From Pseudodesulfovibrio profundus (GTDB lineage Bacteria > Desulfobacterota > Desulfovibrionia > Desulfovibrionales > Desulfovibrionaceae), in the NCBI RefSeq assembly GCF_900217235.1, contig NZ_LT907975.1, positions 1,525,001-1,589,000 on the forward strand: 64,000 nucleotides of DNA. Reading direction: 5' to 3'. Numbering within the stretch: the first letter of the stretch is position 1; each line of letters starts with the position of its first letter. Shown piece after piece: positions 1 to 9,725 of this stretch. Position numbers and translations under genes: made by a program. The notes under the pieces are model-generated. The model ran no database searches. It saw only the letters and a program-made list of their open reading frames with translations, and was not told the origin of the DNA.

Positions 1-258
1 AAGCTTCTGAAGTACGGGCAGCAATGTAAGCACTGCGATTGTATTCGGTATGAAGGAAGAGAGCATAGCGGTGGCGCATATTATATAGAATACCAACCGC
101 CCACTGCCGCCACGGCTCTTGTGCAAAACCCAGGTAACGAAACTGCTCGTCAACCGAGTTGCAGCCATCAATTGATACACCAGATAACCTCCCCCAAAGA
201 GGAGTATCAGCGGTAGCCGATGCCAAACATATGTGCTCATATCACCAAAAGCGTCCAC
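1..258 (-). CDS. Ion/anion permease, SLC13 (DASS)-like, N-terminal part
   Basis: Only the first 86 codons are present; the gene leaves the window on the left. The reverse strand is open from a GTG at 258, with AAGGA six bases upstream (265-269), or from an ATG at 240. The peptide has a hydrophobic stretch LPLILLFGGGYLVY, then FYIICATAML followed by SSFIPNTIAVLTLLPVL. A PNT motif at the start of a hydrophobic segment is characteristic of SLC13/DASS and the wider ArsB/CitM ion transporter superfamily, so an inner-membrane carboxylate, sulfate or other anion symporter is likely. The substrate cannot be told from this fragment. It is divergent from dnaE, with about 260 bases between them. Confidence 0.6.
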   Translation of the reverse strand, partial: MDAFGDMSTYVWHRLPLILLFGGGYLVYQLMAATRLTSSFVTWVLHKSRGGSGRLVFYIICATAMLSSFIPNTIAVLTLLPVLQKL

Positions 259-521
259 AGCGTGTCCTTGTTATGCGAAACGATTAACCATTTTTACATG
301 GATTCATTTACGCGACAATGTCAACGAAATCCCGGCCGTGAAACCAGTGACTTGACAACAATCCGGCAAACGTCCCACCAAGACACATTCAACATCAAGT
401 GATTATATTACAGCGGCTTATACCATTTTAACTAGAAGCGCTGTTCGCCGCTTCCAATGTCACCCATTATCCAGTATAGCTTGAGGTCGTTTTTCAAACT
501 CCACATTTTCGAGGTTTTTTC

Positions 522-3500
522 GTGGCCGAATTCGTCCATTTACATGTTCATACGGAATACAGCCTGCTCGACGGAGCAATCCGAATCAAAGACCTGCTTT
601 CACAGGCCAAGGATTTCGGCATGCCTGCCGTGGCCATCACAGACCACGGATCCATGTACGGCGCCGTTACGTTTTACATGGCTGCTCAGGAAATGGGCAT
701 CAAGCCGATCATCGGTTGCGAGGTATATGTCGCAGCCGGTGACATTGACGATGAAAAGGCTCACGAAAAGAAAGAAAAGGGTGGCGGCTACCACCTTGTC
801 CTCCTTGCCAAGAATCAGCTCGGCTACAAGAATCTGATCAAACTCGTTTCGACCGGCTATCTGGAAGGGTTCTACTATAAACCCCGTGTATCCAAATACC
901 TGCTCAACAAGTATTCCGAAGGGTTGGTCGCTCTCTCCGCCTGTCTGGCAGGCGAGGTGCCACGCAAGCTGATGAACGAAGGACTGGATGCCGGCGTGGA
1001 AATGGCCCGTGAATACGAGTCCATCTTTCCCGGCAACTTCTACCTCGAATTGCAGGACAACGGCATTGGCGACCAGACTCGGTTGAACGATCTGCTCATC
1101 AAGTGCGCCGAGAAGACCAACCTGCCTCTGGTGGCGACCAATGACTGCCACTACCTGACCGCCGAAGACTATGAAGCGCACGACACCCTGCTCTGTATCC
1201 AGACCCAGACTACGGTGGATGCGGAAAAGCGCTTCAGGATGGATACCAAGGAGCTGTATTTCAAGACCCCCGAGGAGATGGAACAGGCCTTTGCCCATGT
1301 CCCGGAAGCCATAGCCAACACACAGAAAATTGCAGAGATGTGCAATGTGGAGATTGAGCTGGGCAACTATTATTTCCCCCACTACGAGCTCTCCGAAGGC
1401 GTATCGAACCTTGATGAAGAATTCATCAAGCTCTGCAAGGAAGGTCTCCAGAAGCGTCTGGACATACTCAAGTACGATATTGATGAGGATGTTTACTGGA
1501 AGCGCCTCGATTACGAACTCGGCATCATCATCGAGATGGGCTTCCCGGCCTACTTTCTCATCGTTCAGGACTTCATCAACTGGGCCAAGGACAACCGCAT
1601 TCCGGTCGGGCCGGGGCGTGGTTCGGCAGCGGGCTCCATTGTTGCGTGGGCGCTGAAGATCACCAACATCGACCCCCTCCCCTACGACCTGCTGTTTGAA
1701 CGATTCCTGAACGTCGAACGTGTCTCCATGCCGGATATCGACGTCGACTTCTGCGAACGCCGCCGTCTGGAAGTCGTCAAGTATTGTGCCGAGAAGTACG
1801 GTCACGACCGTGTGGCGCAGATTACGACCTTCGGAACCATGAAGACCAAAGCGGTTATCAAGGATGTCGGGCGTGCCCTTGGTCTATCCTTTGGCGAAAC
1901 CGACCGCATCGCCAAGCTGGTGCCGGACGACCCGGGAGTCATGGCCAAGCTGCTGGGTGTGGAAAAGGCGAAGATCAACGTACCCAACGCCGTCAAAGGC
2001 GTAGTCGAACTGGGCGACATGGTTGCCACCGACCCCAGAGTCGAAAAGCTCATAGATATTTCAACCCGTCTGGAAGGACTCTGCCGCCACGCGTCAACAC
2101 ACGCGGCGGGTGTTGTCATTTCCGACAAGCCCATGACCGAATATCTTCCTCTCTACAAAGGGAAGAAGGGTGAAATCGTAACCCAGTTCGACATGAAAAA
2201 GGTCGAAAAAGCCGGACTGATCAAGTTCGACTTCCTGGGTCTGCGGACCATGACGGTCATCGAGGACTGCATCGACATCATCCGTGAGCAGGGCAAGGAT
2301 GCTCCGGACCTCGACACTCTCCCGCTGGATGACCAGGCGACGTACAGTGTTTTCGCACGAGGCGACACCGATGGCGTATTCCAGGTTGAGTCGTCGGGGA
2401 TGCGCAAGTATCTGAGGATGTTGCGTCCTGACTGCTTTGAAGACATCGTCGCCATGCTCGCCCTGTACCGTCCCGGCCCGCTGGGCATGATCGGCTCGCA
2501 TGGCGTCAGCATGGTTGATGAATTCATCATGCGTAAACATGGTGAGATCGAAGTCACGTATCCGCATGAATCGCTGACAGACACGCTCAAGCCCACCTAC
2601 GGCGTCATGGTCTACCAGGAGCAGGTCATGGCCACGGCAATGACCATCGCCAACTACTCGCTTGGTGAAGGTGACTTGCTGCGTCGTGCGATGGGTAAGA
2701 AGATCGCCGAGGAGATGGCGAAGCAGCGCTCCCGCTTCCTCGAAGGCGCACGGGAAAACAAGATTCCCGACAAGACCGCCAATGAAATTTTCGACACCAT
2801 GGAAAAGTTCGCAGCCTACGGCTTCAACAAGTCGCACTCGGCTGCGTACGCGCTCATTTCGTATCACACGGCGTACCTCAAGGCGCATTTCCCTGTGGAG
2901 TTCATGGCTGCTCTCATGTCCACGGAAATGAACAACACGGACAAGATCATCATGTACGTGAACGCCTGCCGGGATATGGACATCAAGGTCAAGCAGCCGG
3001 ACATCAACGCGGGTATGGCCCGGTTCTCCGTGCTCGAAGGGGATATCCTTTTTGCCATGGCTGCCATCAAGAACGTGGGTGAGGAAGCGATCAACGAAAT
3101 CGTGGCCGAGCGCAACGAAAATGGTCCCTTCAAGGATATCTTCGAGTTCTGCGAGCGCGTGAACCTTCGTCGAGTCACCAAGCGTGTCATGGAATCTCTG
3201 ATCAAGGCAGGAGCACTGGATTGCTTCAACTGCTCACGTGCCGCGCTCCTTGAAGATCTGGAAAAGGCTGTTGCCTACGGCCAGAAAAAGGCCAAGGAAA
3301 AGGATTCCGGCATGATCAACATGCTGGGAATGCTTGGCGGTCAGGATGAAAAGATCGAGGCCATGTCCCCTACCTGTTCATCCTGTGAAGAATTTGATGA
3401 CCGTGAAAAGCTCAAAATGGAGAAAGAGGTCCTCGGCTTCTTTCTGTCCGGCCACCCGTTGCTGGCCTACCGCCACGAACTGATCCGCCTGCGAACCTCC

Positions 3501-4064
3501 ACTCTGGAGGAATGCAAGACGATCCCCAATGGCAGCGAGGTCCGTGTGGCTGTCATCATCCCGGACTACAAGCAGATTCTCACCCGCAAGGGCGATCCCA
3601 TGGCCTTCTGCATGGGCGAAGACCTGCTGGCGTCCGGTGAGATCACCATGCTTCCCAATGTGTGGGAAGAGGCCAAGGAAAAAGTCGATGCCGACCGTCC
3701 GCTCTTCATTCAGGGCAAGATCGACCTGCGCGAAGAACCGGGACAGGAAGACGCACCCAAAACAGCCAAGATACTGGCTGAAAAGGTCCTGTTTCTGGCT
3801 GATGCCGTACAGGGCTCGGACCAGCCGGTTTCCCTGTGGGTTGGCGAAAAAAAATGCAACGAGGAACACCTGGGCGCGCTGCAGGGTCTCATCCGAAAGT
3901 ATCCGGGCAGCACCGCGGTCAATCTCGGGGTTATCACTCCTGAATCCGTTGTAACCCTCAAGCTGGGCAACGGCTGGCAGGTCTACCCGGGCCGTGATTT
4001 CTGGAAAGACGTGGAGAAGTGGCAAAACGGTGATGCCATTCGATTCCAGGCGGAGAATGAGTAA
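522..4064 (+). CDS. dnaE: DNA polymerase III subunit alpha
   Basis: Replicative polymerase catalytic subunit, 1180 residues, close to the E. coli length (1160). It starts at a GTG with GAGG seven bases upstream (511-514). The N-terminal PHP domain begins HLHVHTEYSLLDGA (residues 6-19). The catalytic palm carries PDIDVDF with aspartates 405 and 407, and the third acidic residue fits KFDFLGL (Asp570). Helix-hairpin-helix and OB-fold regions follow, and the C-terminus has the tau-binding type extension. There is no inserted DEDD exonuclease, so this is the DnaE rather than PolC class and proofreading would come from a separate protein. It stands alone, with its own terminator. Confidence 0.98.
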   Translation: MAEFVHLHVHTEYSLLDGAIRIKDLLSQAKDFGMPAVAITDHGSMYGAVTFYMAAQEMGIKPIIGCEVYVAAGDIDDEKAHEKKEKGGGYHLVLLAKNQLGYKNLIKLVSTGYLEGFYYKPRVSKYLLNKYSEGLVALSACLAGEVPRKLMNEGLDAGVEMAREYESIFPGNFYLELQDNGIGDQTRLNDLLIKCAEKTNLPLVATNDCHYLTAEDYEAHDTLLCIQTQTTVDAEKRFRMDTKELYFKTPEEMEQAFAHVPEAIANTQKIAEMCNVEIELGNYYFPHYELSEGVSNLDEEFIKLCKEGLQKRLDILKYDIDEDVYWKRLDYELGIIIEMGFPAYFLIVQDFINWAKDNRIPVGPGRGSAAGSIVAWALKITNIDPLPYDLLFERFLNVERVSMPDIDVDFCERRRLEVVKYCAEKYGHDRVAQITTFGTMKTKAVIKDVGRALGLSFGETDRIAKLVPDDPGVMAKLLGVEKAKINVPNAVKGVVELGDMVATDPRVEKLIDISTRLEGLCRHASTHAAGVVISDKPMTEYLPLYKGKKGEIVTQFDMKKVEKAGLIKFDFLGLRTMTVIEDCIDIIREQGKDAPDLDTLPLDDQATYSVFARGDTDGVFQVESSGMRKYLRMLRPDCFEDIVAMLALYRPGPLGMIGSHGVSMVDEFIMRKHGEIEVTYPHESLTDTLKPTYGVMVYQEQVMATAMTIANYSLGEGDLLRRAMGKKIAEEMAKQRSRFLEGARENKIPDKTANEIFDTMEKFAAYGFNKSHSAAYALISYHTAYLKAHFPVEFMAALMSTEMNNTDKIIMYVNACRDMDIKVKQPDINAGMARFSVLEGDILFAMAAIKNVGEEAINEIVAERNENGPFKDIFEFCERVNLRRVTKRVMESLIKAGALDCFNCSRAALLEDLEKAVAYGQKKAKEKDSGMINMLGMLGGQDEKIEAMSPTCSSCEEFDDREKLKMEKEVLGFFLSGHPLLAYRHELIRLRTSTLEECKTIPNGSEVRVAVIIPDYKQILTRKGDPMAFCMGEDLLASGEITMLPNVWEEAKEKVDADRPLFIQGKIDLREEPGQEDAPKTAKILAEKVLFLADAVQGSDQPVSLWVGEKKCNEEHLGALQGLIRKYPGSTAVNLGVITPESVVTLKLGNGWQVYPGRDFWKDVEKWQNGDAIRFQAENE

Positions 4065-4114
4065 TCCGCATTTCATGAGTATCTAGCTACCATATCAGCA
4101 TTATTGTTCTGTAT

Positions 4115-4166
4115 GCCCCTGTCTCACAGCCGTCCCAAACGGAGTGACTGACAGGGGCTTTTTTTA
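4115..4166 (+). terminator. Intrinsic terminator of dnaE
   Basis: GCCCCTGTC (4115-4123) pairs with GACAGGGGC (4150-4158), followed directly by a T run. It lies about 50 bases after the dnaE stop. Confidence 0.85.
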
Positions 4167-4319
4167 TCTTTTCAAGAGATAATAGTGATTACTAAGTCGA
4201 CACTTTGTCGGGTTTATTTACACATTTTGCATTACCCTCAATTACTAACCGATCTAAAAACCAGACTTTTCCACTATGGTTTATTTTATGCATGCGAATA
4301 ATACACACAGGAGGACATC

Positions 4320-5363
4320 ATGAAGAACATATTCGCCCTTTTTATATTGCTCCCCATGCTGCTGATTGCTGCCCCTAAGGACGCAGAAGCATTGATATAT
4401 CCCGACCCGACCACTTCGGCTTTGCTGTATGGAGACTTCTACTCCTACTCCTTGCCGGTTCTCGCCTATTTATATGATAGGGATGTCGACTCGGTCGGCA
4501 CCGGTCCCACAAACCCGTACTACGTTGCTTCCGGCCCCGGTCAGATCAAGGATGGCGTGGTTATCGCCACAGGCTCGACAGGAAAGCCGGTCAATGAAAA
4601 CTTCGCCGGAATGGATGATGCCTACCCGACTCCCAACAGCTCGGGTACTTCGGAATTTTCCACCGGCACGACGACTGATCCCGACCCGGCCCTGCCTTAT
4701 GACAGAGAAGACACCTGGGATACCACCATCAGTGCACTCACCAACTATCTTGATGGCGGCATGCCGTTTTTCTACTTCAACAACAATCAGGAAAATTCCG
4801 GCGATTCCCTGAACCAGAACCTGTGGGTATGGGGACAGATCGAACTCTGGAGTTCGGCCGCAACAGCCGATCCCATTTACTTTGAGCTGGTCAGCCACCT
4901 CGGTGGCGGAGCTGGAGAGTTTGCCGGAGAGTTCGGTGGCGATCCTTACACCTACCTGGCTCACGCATACAGTGACGCCAACTGGGAACCCACCCAGTTT
5001 GACGATTACATCCTTTCAGGCGGCGATGTCTGTCTGGACGGCAATGATGCTCCTGTGAGCTGTGACTCCGAAGACGTTGCCTTCGGCCCGGAACCGCACA
5101 ACCTCGGTGCCGATCAGGCAGCTTACGCAGTCATGTCTCCTGAACTGAATGACTTCCTGAGCGAATGGTCCGATCAGAGCATGTACGACATGATGTCCAT
5201 TGACATCCGCATGCATTCCCTCAACAGCGGATACGAACAGGCATTCATCCTGTCCGACACCGTCCTGGAACCTCGCACCGTCGTCCCCGAGCCGACAACC
5301 TGGATGCTCATGGGAATCGGTCTCCTGGGACTGTTCTTCATCCGTAGAATGCGCCAAGCGTAG
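4320..5363 (+). CDS. PEP-CTERM sorting domain protein, exported, unknown role
   Basis: 347 residues with an AGGAGG site six bases before the ATG. A signal peptide (MKNIFALFILLPMLLIAAP, cleavage probably near DAEA) leads a mature domain rich in Asp, Gly, Ser, Thr and aromatic residues. The C-terminus is a classic tripartite sorting tail: VPEPTTW, a hydrophobic helix (MLMGIGLLGLFFI) and basic RRMRQ. Such tails are known to be recognised by exosortase/EpsH systems tied to exopolysaccharide secretion. The central domain was not recognised. The gene is monocistronic between two terminators. No exosortase is in the window. Confidence 0.85.
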   Translation: MKNIFALFILLPMLLIAAPKDAEALIYPDPTTSALLYGDFYSYSLPVLAYLYDRDVDSVGTGPTNPYYVASGPGQIKDGVVIATGSTGKPVNENFAGMDDAYPTPNSSGTSEFSTGTTTDPDPALPYDREDTWDTTISALTNYLDGGMPFFYFNNNQENSGDSLNQNLWVWGQIELWSSAATADPIYFELVSHLGGGAGEFAGEFGGDPYTYLAHAYSDANWEPTQFDDYILSGGDVCLDGNDAPVSCDSEDVAFGPEPHNLGADQAAYAVMSPELNDFLSEWSDQSMYDMMSIDIRMHSLNSGYEQAFILSDTVLEPRTVVPEPTTWMLMGIGLLGLFFIRRMRQA

Positions 5364-5385
5364 GCACAACAACAGTCGATGTCCG

Positions 5386-5412
5386 AAGCCCCGCCCCGGC
5401 GGGGCTTTTTGC
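5386..5412 (+). terminator. Intrinsic terminator after PEP-CTERM gene
   Basis: AAGCCCCG (5386-5393) and CGGGGCTT (5400-5407) form an 8-bp stem with a short loop, followed by T residues. Confidence 0.85.
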
Positions 5413-5449
5413 TTGTTGACAAAGCGCGTCCCTCACCTCACCATGCCGC

Positions 5450-5815
5450 ATGCACGATTCACTGAAGGAACTGAATGAACGACACTGGCGGTTTGTGGAA
5501 GAGCGAAACTGGCAGAAACACCAGACTCCCAAAAACCTCGTCATGGCCCTGACCGGCGAAGTCGGCGAGCTGAACGAGCTGTTCCAATGGCTGACAGTCG
5601 AAGAAAGCCGTAATGTTCAGGGAGAGCAAAAGGAAGCGGTGGCTGAAGAGTTGGCCGACATCCTCATCTACCTCGTCAGGCTGTCGGACGAACTGGGAAT
5701 CGATCTGGTTGCGGCCGCTCACGAAAAATGCGAGAGAAACGACCGCAAGTACCCGAAAGAAGCGTTCCAGGGCAATGACAAACGCCCTCACGAATATAAA
5801 AATTCCAAGAAGTAG
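5450..5815 (+). CDS. MazG-like nucleotide pyrophosphohydrolase
   Basis: 121 residues, all-alpha. Two helices carry the metal-binding acidic motifs of the MazG/RS21-C6 superfamily: EVGELNELFQW (about residues 37-47) and EELADILIYLVRLSDELGID. Proteins of this size and pattern hydrolyse dNTPs or non-canonical NTPs such as dCTP analogues to the monophosphate and pyrophosphate, acting as house-cleaning enzymes. It is the first gene of a tight run with queD, a small membrane protein and dtd. Its ribosome binding site is weak. The exact nucleotide substrate is not known from sequence. Confidence 0.85.
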   Translation: MHDSLKELNERHWRFVEERNWQKHQTPKNLVMALTGEVGELNELFQWLTVEESRNVQGEQKEAVAEELADILIYLVRLSDELGIDLVAAAHEKCERNDRKYPKEAFQGNDKRPHEYKNSKK

Positions 5816-5824
5816 GTAACAACC

Positions 5825-6205
5825 ATGCCCGGCAAATGGAAACTGACCATTACCCAGGACTTTTCCGCTTCGCATCAACTGCGCAACTATGGCGGCAAAT
5901 GCGAAAACATGCACGGCCACAACTTCGGTGTCGAAGTGGTGGTTGAAGGAGACAAGTTGGACGAGAAGGTCCAGTATCTGGTCGACTTCAAGGAGATCAA
6001 GCGCCGCACCAAAGAGGTGCTGGAAAAGCTCGACCACAAGCACCTCAATGAAGTGGAGTGTTTCACCGAGGTCAACCCCTCCTCCGAGAACATCGCCATG
6101 TTCATCTATCAGGAACTGAAAGGGAACATGCCGGAGAACGTCCGCCTCTCCGAGGTCTCGGTCTCTGAAAAGGATTCCTCCAAAGCCACCTACTGGGAAG
6201 AGTAA
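5825..6205 (+). CDS. queD: 6-carboxy-5,6,7,8-tetrahydropterin synthase
   Basis: 126 residues of the QueD/PTPS family. It converts 7,8-dihydroneopterin triphosphate to 6-carboxytetrahydropterin, the second step toward queuosine. Zinc ligands are visible: His17 in SASHQL and the CENMHGH motif (Cys26, His30, His32), where the cysteine is the catalytic one. LDHKHLNE and the later SEKDSS stretch supply further active-site residues. It follows the MazG-like gene by nine bases. No other que genes are in the window. Confidence 0.93.
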   Translation: MPGKWKLTITQDFSASHQLRNYGGKCENMHGHNFGVEVVVEGDKLDEKVQYLVDFKEIKRRTKEVLEKLDHKHLNEVECFTEVNPSSENIAMFIYQELKGNMPENVRLSEVSVSEKDSSKATYWEE

Positions 6206-6208
6206 CCC

Positions 6209-6463
6209 ATGGCCGACCCCAAGAAAGAAAAGCGCGGAGATATCAACGGCATGTCTTTTGGCCGGATCATGACCTCCCTGCTCATTCCCAAAGACTCCCG
6301 TTCCAATCCGAAACGGATAATCAGCGGCATCGCATTTCTGGCGTTCATCTGCTTTTTCCTCCTCTCTGCCCTGGGGCGCGGTTGCCAGCGCGAGACTGAA
6401 GTCCAGCAGCCGGAACAACGGATCAGCCAGTCCACCATTCAAACCGATTCCATTCGCTCATGA
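6209..6463 (+). CDS. Small single-span membrane protein, unknown
   Basis: 84 residues: a charged N-terminus with many lysines, a segment NPKRIISG, one hydrophobic helix ([15 protein letters not shown], residues 42-56) and a Gln/Ser-rich tail. It begins three bases after queD and overlaps the start of dtd by four bases (ATGA), so it is co-translated. No known domain was recognised. The topology suggests a bitopic protein with the N-terminus in the cytoplasm. Confidence 0.7.
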   Translation: MADPKKEKRGDINGMSFGRIMTSLLIPKDSRSNPKRIISGIAFLAFICFFLLSALGRGCQRETEVQQPEQRISQSTIQTDSIRS

Positions 6464-6924
6464 AACTTGTCATCCAGCGTGTTTCCGAAGCAACTGTTGC
6501 TGTGGAAGGAGAAACGGTAGGCCAGATCGGCACCGGCTTCATGGTGCTCGTGGGGTTCGGCCAGGAAGACACCATGGAGCTGGCCGGTTCACCCGTGTGG
6601 AAGAAGCTTATCGACAAGCTCATGAATCTTCGCGTCTTTCCCGACGAACAGGACAAGCTCAACCGCTCCCTTACCGATATCGGCGGCGATATCATGCTCG
6701 TATCCCAGTTCACCCTGTACGCAGACTGTCGGAAAGGACGCCGCCCATCATTCACGGGAGCGTGTCCGCCGGAACCGGCAGAGGCGCTCTTTGACCGGTT
6801 TGTTGAGGATACTCGCAGCGTGGCGCCAGCCAATGTCGCCACCGGCAGCTTCGGCGCCATGATGGATATCAGCTTCACCAACTGGGGGCCGATCACCATC
6901 ATCCTCGATTCCAACGACTTCTGA
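6460..6924 (+). CDS. dtd: D-aminoacyl-tRNA deacylase
   Basis: 154 residues, slightly longer than the usual 145. It removes D-amino acids (and glycine from tRNA-Ala) from mischarged tRNAs. The N-terminus [13 protein letters not shown], the SQFTLYAD motif, RRPSFTGA and the C-terminal TNWGP-type cis-Gly-Pro motif that rejects L-amino acids are all present. The active site is formed across a homodimer. It is the last gene of the run beginning at 5450. Confidence 0.95.
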   Translation: MKLVIQRVSEATVAVEGETVGQIGTGFMVLVGFGQEDTMELAGSPVWKKLIDKLMNLRVFPDEQDKLNRSLTDIGGDIMLVSQFTLYADCRKGRRPSFTGACPPEPAEALFDRFVEDTRSVAPANVATGSFGAMMDISFTNWGPITIILDSNDF

Positions 6925-6986
6925 TACAGGCTGACTGAACCGTTTCGGTTCACCTGGCGAAAGCAACACGCTTTTTCAGACCCTCT

Positions 6987-8234
6987 ATGGACAAAATCAC
7001 TGGTGATGGCTACATAGGGCCAATGCAAAAATCCACGGCTTGGCCCAAATTCGACAAAGCACAACCACGTATTCTTCTGCTGACCAGTCAGTATTTTCTG
7101 ATTGGTGAGTTGCAGGCCGCTTGTGAGCGACTCGGCATCGAACATCTTCTCATGGATTTCGACACTAAAGAGATGGACCTCGACACGTTTGTCTCGAAGA
7201 TGATCAGTACGTTGTCATCGTTCAAGCCTGACTTTGTATTGACGGTCAACCACCTCGGCGTCGACAGGGAAGGCTTTCTGCCCACCCTGCTCAACAAGTA
7301 TGACGTTCCGCTGGCTTCCTGGTTCGTGGACAACCCGCATCTCATCCTCGGCGCCTACAACAACCTGCACGAAGCCAAGACCGCTCTGTTCACCTGGGAC
7401 GCAGACAACATGGAATCGCTCAGGAAGATGGGCTTTGACAATGTTTTTCACCTGCCGCTGGGAGCTGATCCCACCCGACTCGTCCCCAATCGCCCTGAGC
7501 CTGTGGAAGAATGGCGGGCACCCATTTCCTTTGTGGGCAACTCCATGCTCACCAAGACCATCAAACGCATCGAGGCGGCGCAGCCCTCACAACGGCTCAT
7601 CGAGTCGGGCATGATCGTGGCCCGCGCATTCGGCCAATCGGACGAACCCAATGCCGGACGTTTTCTCAAACGAAATTTCCCTGAACTGCGCGATGATTAC
7701 GAGGCACTGGCGCACCCGGTACGGCAACAGGCCTTCGACACATTCATCACCTGGCAGTCAACGCTCATGTACCGACTGGACTGCATTCTTCGCATCCTCG
7801 ACTACTCCCCGCTGATCGTGGGTGATCCGGGCTGGAAGGAACTGCTTCGTGGACGGGACGGCTGGCGGTACCACAGTGAACTTTCCTACTATCAGGACCT
7901 TCCGGACTTCTACCCGCTCAGCGACATCAACTTCAACTGCACCAGTCAACAGATGAAGGGAGCGGTCAACCAGCGCGTTTTTGATGTCCCCTGCTGCGGC
8001 GCGTTCCTGCTGACCGATTACCGGCGGCAATTGGAAGACCTGTTCGAGCCGGGCCGTGAAATCATCTACTATAATGAACCGGATGAGATTCCGGGCCTTA
8101 TCGAGATATACAAGGATGCACCCGAGAAGAGAAAGCGTATCGCAGACGCTGCTCGCAAGCGCATTCTGGCCGAACATACCTATGACCACCGCATGCTCTC
8201 CCTTGTCGATTGCATGCGAAAGACATTTGCCTAG
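6987..8234 (+). CDS. CgeB-family glycosyltransferase (DUF3880-type)
   Basis: 415 residues. An N-terminal Rossmann-like half (KAQPRILLLTSQYFLIGEL; PDFVLTVNHLG; PLASWFVDNPH) resembles DUF3880. The C-terminal half is a glycosyltransferase-1-like domain with DINFNCTSQQMKGAVNQRVFDV, ACGAFLLTDYR-like residues (here CCGAFLLTDYR) and YNEPDEI. This is the CgeB / spore-maturation-like family, which transfers sugars to proteins or glycans. The start is uncertain: ATG 6987 has no clear binding site, and ATG 7023 is an alternative. It sits just before a family 9 glycosyltransferase and the hook genes, which suggests flagellar or surface glycan modification (inference). Confidence 0.82.
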   Translation: MDKITGDGYIGPMQKSTAWPKFDKAQPRILLLTSQYFLIGELQAACERLGIEHLLMDFDTKEMDLDTFVSKMISTLSSFKPDFVLTVNHLGVDREGFLPTLLNKYDVPLASWFVDNPHLILGAYNNLHEAKTALFTWDADNMESLRKMGFDNVFHLPLGADPTRLVPNRPEPVEEWRAPISFVGNSMLTKTIKRIEAAQPSQRLIESGMIVARAFGQSDEPNAGRFLKRNFPELRDDYEALAHPVRQQAFDTFITWQSTLMYRLDCILRILDYSPLIVGDPGWKELLRGRDGWRYHSELSYYQDLPDFYPLSDINFNCTSQQMKGAVNQRVFDVPCCGAFLLTDYRRQLEDLFEPGREIIYYNEPDEIPGLIEIYKDAPEKRKRIADAARKRILAEHTYDHRMLSLVDCMRKTFA

Positions 8235-8243
8235 GACATTCCC

Positions 8244-9650
8244 GTGAGTGGAAAACCGATTCTGATCCTGCAAATGCAGCGCATGGGCGATCTGATTCTC
8301 TCCTATCCGTTGATGATCTGGCTGGCGAGGCGCTACCCTGGGCAGCGTATTTTCGTGGCAGCGGAAGAGTCATTCTACAAGCCGCTCATGAAGCTCTCGC
8401 CACAGGTGAGCTATGTGCCGTGGGCTGGCAGTCATGTACTCAAGGAACACGAGTACGAACTGGTCATCAATCTTTCCATTCAGGAAAAGGCCGCACGACT
8501 GGCCCATGATGTCAGGGCGGAGACCAAATACGGCCCTATCCAGTCCCCCTCCGGCGTGCGTACCGTACAGGGCGACTGGCAACTGTATCGCACGTCGCTG
8601 GTTCGCAACAACCTGTACAATCGATACCACTGGGCAGAACTGAACGCGCTGGATGTCATTCCTTATAAGGACATCGCTGAAACCAAATTTGATGTGCCAC
8701 GGACTCTCCCCGCCGAATCCAACAAGGTCGGGGTTTTTATCGGTGCAAGTGAAGAAGCCAAGCGCCCGTCTGCCGAGTGGTCTGCGTCCTTTGTCACGGA
8801 ACTGCTCAAACGTGGTTTGCGCCCGGTGCTCTTTGGCGGCCCTGCAGAAGTGGAACTGGGCAAGCAAGTAGAACAGGCTGCCGGGATACCGCTACTCAAC
8901 CTGTGTGGTCGCTTCGGACTCGATGAATTCAGTGCGATCGGCCAGACACTGGCCCTGTTCATCACGCCGGATACCGGCCCCATGCATCTGGCGGCATGGA
9001 CCGGCCTCAAATGTCTCAATCTCTCCATGGGCAATGTCAGCCCGTGGGAGACAGGCCCTTACACGCCGGGACATTTTGTATTGCGCTCAAACATCTGGTG
9101 CGCCAAGGGGTGCTGGCAGTGCACCCGCTCTCGACTCTATTGCCATGATTCTTTCAATCCCAAACGTATTGCCGCACTGGTCAAACGAATCACTGCGGGC
9201 GACTCGGTCGACAAGCTTTCTAAGCTGCAACTCCCCGACCTTGATCTGTCCCTGTCTTCCAAGCAGGATGGATTGTATCATCTGCAACGACTGGGTGATA
9301 CCGGCTCAGACCCTGAACAGCGACTCTCCCGCTTCTGGCAATCATTCTTCGGACACCGATTCGGACTGTGGTCTGTGGACAAACCTCACAAGGCATGGGA
9401 ATCCGTGGCGTCAACGACGGAAGAGAGCGCTGCATCCATCCTCACTCACATCCCTGAAATTACGCGCCAATTCACCCACGGATTGAAGACTGGCTATCTG
9501 CACGACGATACGTTCTGGTCATCCAGTCCGGCCGAGGTGCATCCTTTTACCGGATATATCCACATGATGCTCGAAAACGACAATTACGAGCCACATGCGT
9601 GGAAGACTGCCATGACCCATCTTGAAGCACTCATTTCCTGCTGCCGCTGA
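8244..9650 (+). CDS. Glycosyltransferase family 9 (heptosyltransferase-like)
   Basis: 468 residues starting at a GTG with TAGGA six bases upstream, inside the end of the previous gene. The GT9 fold is shown by ILILQMQRMGDLILSYPLMIWLARRYP-type N-terminal residues, the GVFIGASEEAKRP segment and FITPDTGPMHLAAWTG, where the D-T-G-P-x-H-x-A pattern is the nucleotide-sugar site. The family includes ADP-heptose:LPS transferases. An additional C-terminal stretch of about 120 residues has no recognised domain. It is co-transcribed with the preceding CgeB-like gene. The acceptor is unknown; flagellin or another surface structure is possible given the neighbours. Confidence 0.87.
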   Translation: MSGKPILILQMQRMGDLILSYPLMIWLARRYPGQRIFVAAEESFYKPLMKLSPQVSYVPWAGSHVLKEHEYELVINLSIQEKAARLAHDVRAETKYGPIQSPSGVRTVQGDWQLYRTSLVRNNLYNRYHWAELNALDVIPYKDIAETKFDVPRTLPAESNKVGVFIGASEEAKRPSAEWSASFVTELLKRGLRPVLFGGPAEVELGKQVEQAAGIPLLNLCGRFGLDEFSAIGQTLALFITPDTGPMHLAAWTGLKCLNLSMGNVSPWETGPYTPGHFVLRSNIWCAKGCWQCTRSRLYCHDSFNPKRIAALVKRITAGDSVDKLSKLQLPDLDLSLSSKQDGLYHLQRLGDTGSDPEQRLSRFWQSFFGHRFGLWSVDKPHKAWESVASTTEESAASILTHIPEITRQFTHGLKTGYLHDDTFWSSSPAEVHPFTGYIHMMLENDNYEPHAWKTAMTHLEALISCCR

Positions 9651-9725
9651 TTCTTTTTTCCGCATACTGGCGGTTTCTTCCTACCTGAAAAACAGCTAAC
9701 ACGCTGAAATACAGCACTTTCAACT

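Noticed and set aside
600..1805. Long open frame antisense to dnaE
   Set aside because: It is complementary to the strongly conserved PHP and polymerase region of dnaE, has no ribosome binding site and resembles no protein; it arises from codon bias on the opposite strand.
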